Shown: positions 6,202 through 8,512 of the stretch, piece after piece | How the letters are laid out: every line of letters starts with the position of its first letter | Numbering within the stretch: position 1 is the stretch's first letter | Assembly (NCBI GenBank): GCA_016180765.1 | Contig: JACPAP010000040.1 | Location: 1-8,512 of the forward strand | DNA length: 8,512 nucleotides | Direction of reading: 5' to 3' | From: Gemmatimonadota bacterium | GTDB lineage: Bacteria > Gemmatimonadota > Gemmatimonadetes > Gemmatimonadales > GWC2-71-9 | Program-made: the position numbers and the translations under genes | Notes under the pieces: generated by a model | What the model was told of the DNA's origin: nothing | Database searches by the model: none | What the model saw: only the letters and a program-made list of their open reading frames with translations

Positions 6202-7548
6202 CTATTTCACCAGCCGCACCGCGTCACATCCCTGGAAGCTGGTTCCGCCGGTGGTGTCGCCGGAGAGGCAGGCCTCTGTGGTTCCGTCGGGCAGGACGAG
6301 CGCTTGGGTGGCGAAGTGGAACACCACGTCGGGCAACCCGTCGCCGTTCACGTCCTCGGCACCGCCACCAATCGAAAGCGCCGGCGCGCCCGCGAACTCC
6401 ACCGTGGACCGGTCAATGGTCGTGGCATCGAACGTGGCCGAGCTCAACACCGCCACCGGCACGTTGCCCCTGGACTTCCGGTTGATCGAGTTGGGGTCGC
6501 TTCCGGGCTTGATGTCGATGGCCACCGTGATGGTGGTCACCGGGGCGGTCTCATAAAACTCCGCGGAACTCAAGGTGCTGCCCGAAGCGAATCCTGCCAC
6601 GGCGTAGATGCGTCCGTCGGGGCTGGCGGTCGCCCCGAACCCGAAGCGGGCCTCGTTCATGGACGGCGCCGGCTCCCAGGTGTCGGTCCCCACGTCGTAG
6701 GTGATAACCGTGCTCTCGAACTCAAAACTCTCAGCGAAGCCGCCGTAGGCGTAGATGTGCCCATCGGCCCCCGTCGCCGCACCCAGCCCATACCGGCCGG
6801 ACGGGATACTCTCCACGTCCATCCACTCGTTGGCGTCGGGGTCGTACGCCTCGACCGACGCGATGGGGAAGCCTGAGAGGTCCGTGCCGCCGATGGCGTA
6901 GATCCGCCCGTCCGAGCCGGTCGCCATCGCATGCAGATACCTTGGCGTCGCCATGCTGGCGATCGGCTCCCATTCACCGGTGCCGGGGTCGAAGACTTCA
7001 CCGCTCGCCTCCACCTGGAAGTCGCTGGTCCCCTCCACCAGGTTCTGGCCGCCGGTGACGTAGATCTTCCCCCCGGCGACCGCCGCCGCCGGACCCAAGC
7101 GCGGCACCGCCATGTCGGCCGCCGAGGTCCATGAATCGCCGTCGGGATCGTACACCACGACCGAACTGGCGACCGTCGCGCCGCCGGCGGTGACGCCGCC
7201 GATCGCGTAGATCAACCCATCACCACCCCGTACCGAGGCGTGGGCGAAGCGGTCCCCAGGCAGCGACGCAACCTCCGTCCACTGGTCCTCGTCCGGATGG
7301 TACGCCTCGACCAGCGCAAGGGAAAGGCCATCGACATCCAGCCCACCGCTGACGAACACCCTGCCGTCCGAAGCGGCCGCAGCCGCCGCCAAGAAATGAC
7401 GGCCCACCGACAGGTCCGTGGTGTTAGTCCAGCTGCCCGGCGCCGTGTGATCAAACAGCGGGGAGTCGAGCAGCAGCTTGGGGCCGGTCGCGTCATCGCA
7501 GCCGGCCAACAGTGTGACAGCCAAGGTTACCGTACCCCAGCGTTTCAT
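6202..7548 (-). CDS. Kelch-repeat lipoprotein with C-terminal DVNGDG domain
   Basis: A 448-residue lipoprotein: MKRWG, a short hydrophobic segment, and the lipobox LLAGC with lipidated C17, followed by D18 and D19. Residues about 40-335 hold six kelch repeats, each with a tryptophan (W40, W90, W140, W193, W242, W291), an arginine ten residues on (R50, R100, R150, R203, R252, R301), a GG pair after a YAIGG/VSGG/VTGG-type strand (VAGF in the last) and an aromatic residue, often as YDP, so a six-bladed beta-propeller is likely. Residues about 343-448 form a separate domain starting IDIKPGSDPNSIN, with DVNGDGLPDVVFHF (399-412), an EF-hand-like calcium loop found at the ends of many secreted bacterial proteins. 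It probably binds a ligand or partner at the cell surface or in the periplasm; no enzyme motif is seen. The ribosome site GGAGA (7557-7553) lies four bases before the ATG. Confidence 0.92.
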   Translation of the reverse strand: MKRWGTVTLAVTLLAGCDDATGPKLLLDSPLFDHTAPGSWTNTTDLSVGRHFLAAAAAASDGRVFVSGGLDVDGLSLALVEAYHPDEDQWTEVASLPGDRFAHASVRGGDGLIYAIGGVTAGGATVASSVVVYDPDGDSWTSAADMAVPRLGPAAAVAGGKIYVTGGQNLVEGTSDFQVEASGEVFDPGTGEWEPIASMATPRYLHAMATGSDGRIYAIGGTDLSGFPIASVEAYDPDANEWMDVESIPSGRYGLGAATGADGHIYAYGGFAESFEFESTVITYDVGTDTWEPAPSMNEARFGFGATASPDGRIYAVAGFASGSTLSSAEFYETAPVTTITVAIDIKPGSDPNSINRKSRGNVPVAVLSSATFDATTIDRSTVEFAGAPALSIGGGAEDVNGDGLPDVVFHFATQALVLPDGTTEACLSGDTTGGTSFQGCDAVRLVK

Positions 7549-7552
7549 GCTT

Positions 7553-7557
7553 TCTCC
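7553..7557 (-). promoter_or_regulatory. Shine-Dalgarno GGAGA of the kelch lipoprotein gene
   Basis: On the minus strand TTTGGAGAAAGC directly precedes the ATG at 7548-7546. This fixes the start and places the signal peptide at the N-terminus. Confidence 0.6.
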
Positions 7558-7624
7558 AAAGTAGGGCGCGTCGTGCTCATCTGGGTTTCGTTTCCAGACT
7601 GCTGTTACAAAGAGACAAATCTAA

Positions 7625-7650
7625 GGGGTTGGCGTGCCGTGACGCCCCTC
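7625..7650 (-). terminator. GC-rich hairpin followed by T-rich run, probable terminator
   Basis: Reading the minus strand, GGGGCGT-CACGGC-ACGCC-AA-CCCC folds into a stem of about seven pairs with an AA bulge, followed by TTAGATTTGTCTCTTTGT. A strong stem plus a T-rich tail resembles a rho-independent terminator for the gene ending at 7712, about 60 bases upstream. The T-run is interrupted, so the call is moderate; the same T-rich segment could instead be part of the kelch gene promoter. Confidence 0.4.
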
Positions 7651-7673
7651 ACCCGCCGGGCCGACCGGAACTT

Positions 7674-7689
7674 TGTGACCCAGATCACA
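7674..7689. promoter_or_regulatory. CRP/FNR-family operator, perfect TGTGA-N6-TCACA
   Basis: TGTGACCCAGATCACA is an exact match to the ten conserved bases of the CRP consensus; on the minus strand the spacer reads TCTGGG, close to the E. coli site. It lies in the gap upstream of the kelch lipoprotein gene, centred about 133 bases before its ATG. If the minus-strand TTAGAT at 7624-7619 were a -10, the site would fall near -70, a class I activator position; that promoter is speculative, as no good -35 is seen. The upstream gene ends at 7712, so the kelch gene is the natural target. Confidence 0.5.
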
Positions 7690-7711
7690 TGACTGAGGCG
7701 GCCTCCGGGGG

Positions 7712-8512
7712 TTAGTACGTGGCCCAGTTATCCACCCAGGCGTTGGTGATCGGGGCAAACCCGGTGAGGCGTGAGAGCGTCTGCTGGATTTTACACGCGT
7801 CGTGCCAGATGGTGACATTGGTCCCGCCGAAATTCTCCGGCGGCTCGGCGCCCGCGGCTAGCTGCTTGTTCAGCCCCGAGACGGCCATGCCAAAGATCCT
7901 GGAGGTGGAGGCCTTGAAGGTGATCTGGCCGCCCACCAGGACCACGCCGTACCAGGTGGTCGTCGGGGCAGTGGCTGTGCTCTGGATGGTCAGATCCCCG
8001 GCGACGATCAGCAGGCCGGTACCCGTGGTGACCAGGCCACCGCCGAGCGTGGCGTTCCCCGTGATCAGCTGGGACGAGTAGTTCCCGTCCATTCTGGCGG
8101 CCGGTCCGGCCAGCTTATAGTCGGGTGTGAAGCCGCCGCCCGCCAGCGCGGGGAAGTCGATGTTGGTCTCGAGTGCCACCTCCATGCCCGTTCCGCTCGC
8201 CACCCGCATCCCCGGCACCGTCGCCCCCCCGCAGGTGGACTGGTCGGCGCCCCGTACGTCGATCGTGCCGCCGCTCTTCTTCTTGAGCCCGTTCGCCGCG
8301 GTGAACGCGCCACGGATGTCCATGCGGCCGGTCTGCCACTGGGCGTACTGTGCAATGGTGCGGACGGCCTGCGGGTCGGCGCCTAGGGTGGGCTCGATGA
8401 CGCGACCGGTCGATTTCACCACGAACAGCCAGTTGGCCAGCGTATCCGCCGGTTTGGTCACGACGTAGGCGGTGACATCCGCGTACCCACCCGTCACGTT
8501 GATCCGCACGGA
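7712..8512 (-). CDS. Surface or pilus-assembly-like protein, C-terminal part (runs off right edge)
   Basis: The frame is open from the right edge through 266 codons to TAA at 7714-7712. A GTG at 8509 is probably internal, because the frame continues past it to the edge and no signal peptide or N-terminal helix follows. The visible part is rich in Gly, Thr, Ala and beta-branched residues. A run of predicted beta strands at about 160-215 (TGTGLLIVAGDLTI, TTTWYGVVLVGGQITF, SRIFGMAVSGLN) resembles the C-terminal region of PilX-type pilus-assembly proteins, where a 'GILIVDGDL..WYGLVLV' pattern recurs. Two cysteines (C94, C240 of the visible part) could form a disulfide, and DIRGAF at about 65 sits in a region like the PilX middle. 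Pilus assignment rests on recalled pattern similarity; an autotransporter-like or other secreted beta protein is the alternative. Confidence 0.65.
   Translation of the reverse strand, partial: SVRINVTGGYADVTAYVVTKPADTLANWLFVVKSTGRVIEPTLGADPQAVRTIAQYAQWQTGRMDIRGAFTAANGLKKKSGGTIDVRGADQSTCGGATVPGMRVASGTGMEVALETNIDFPALAGGGFTPDYKLAGPAARMDGNYSSQLITGNATLGGGLVTTGTGLLIVAGDLTIQSTATAPTTTWYGVVLVGGQITFKASTSRIFGMAVSGLNKQLAAGAEPPENFGGTNVTIWHDACKIQQTLSRLTGFAPITNAWVDNWATY

Noticed and set aside
6527..6540. GTGA-N6-TCAC core inside the kelch gene
   Set aside because: It encodes the ordinary VTTITV stretch between the propeller and the tail and is far from any gene start, so it is taken as a chance match. It also shows that the eight-base core alone is weak evidence.

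Overview
The window is GC-rich, gene-dense chromosomal DNA from a bacterium with an envelope-rich lifestyle. It carries secreted metallopeptidases, a kelch lipoprotein and a possible pilus-related surface protein. The mix of gene types and the dispersed palindromic repeats between genes resembles soil or environmental Gemmatimonadota (or a similar deep-branching Gram-negative lineage). That placement is inference: there is no rRNA or marker gene here. No transposase, tRNA, rRNA or CRISPR array was seen.

Layout, left to right. (1) 1-369, minus: N-terminal part of a TauE/SafE-type membrane transporter that runs off the left edge. (2) 370-569: intergenic, dominated by a 110-bp imperfect palindrome (431-540) and a small hairpin just after the next gene's stop. 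(3) 570-3188, minus: secreted M1 zinc aminopeptidase. (4) 3187-3459, plus: small membrane-anchored cysteine-rich protein, the only plus-strand gene; its ATG overlaps the peptidase ATG inside one CATG. (5) 3460-3560: a long inverted repeat between convergent genes. (6) 3561-4925, minus: secreted M20-family peptidase. (7) 4926-5067: a third, different repeat element. (8) 5068-6039, minus: four-helix membrane protein with a degenerate HD-GYP-like domain. (9) 6202-7548, minus: lipoprotein with a six-repeat kelch propeller and a C-terminal DVNGDG domain. (10) 7549-7711: intergenic with a terminator-like hairpin and a perfect TGTGA-N6-TCACA CRP-type site. (11) 7712-8512, minus: C-terminal part of a protein resembling PilX-type pilus-assembly proteins, running off the right edge.

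The genes do not form an obvious pathway or a defence or mobile system. The two peptidases could both contribute to extracytoplasmic peptide degradation, but a repeat and the plus-strand gene separate them, so they are probably not one operon. The most distinctive signals are three unrelated palindromic repeat elements in three gene gaps, the start-codon-overlapping divergent gene pair, and the CRP-type operator ahead of the kelch lipoprotein gene.
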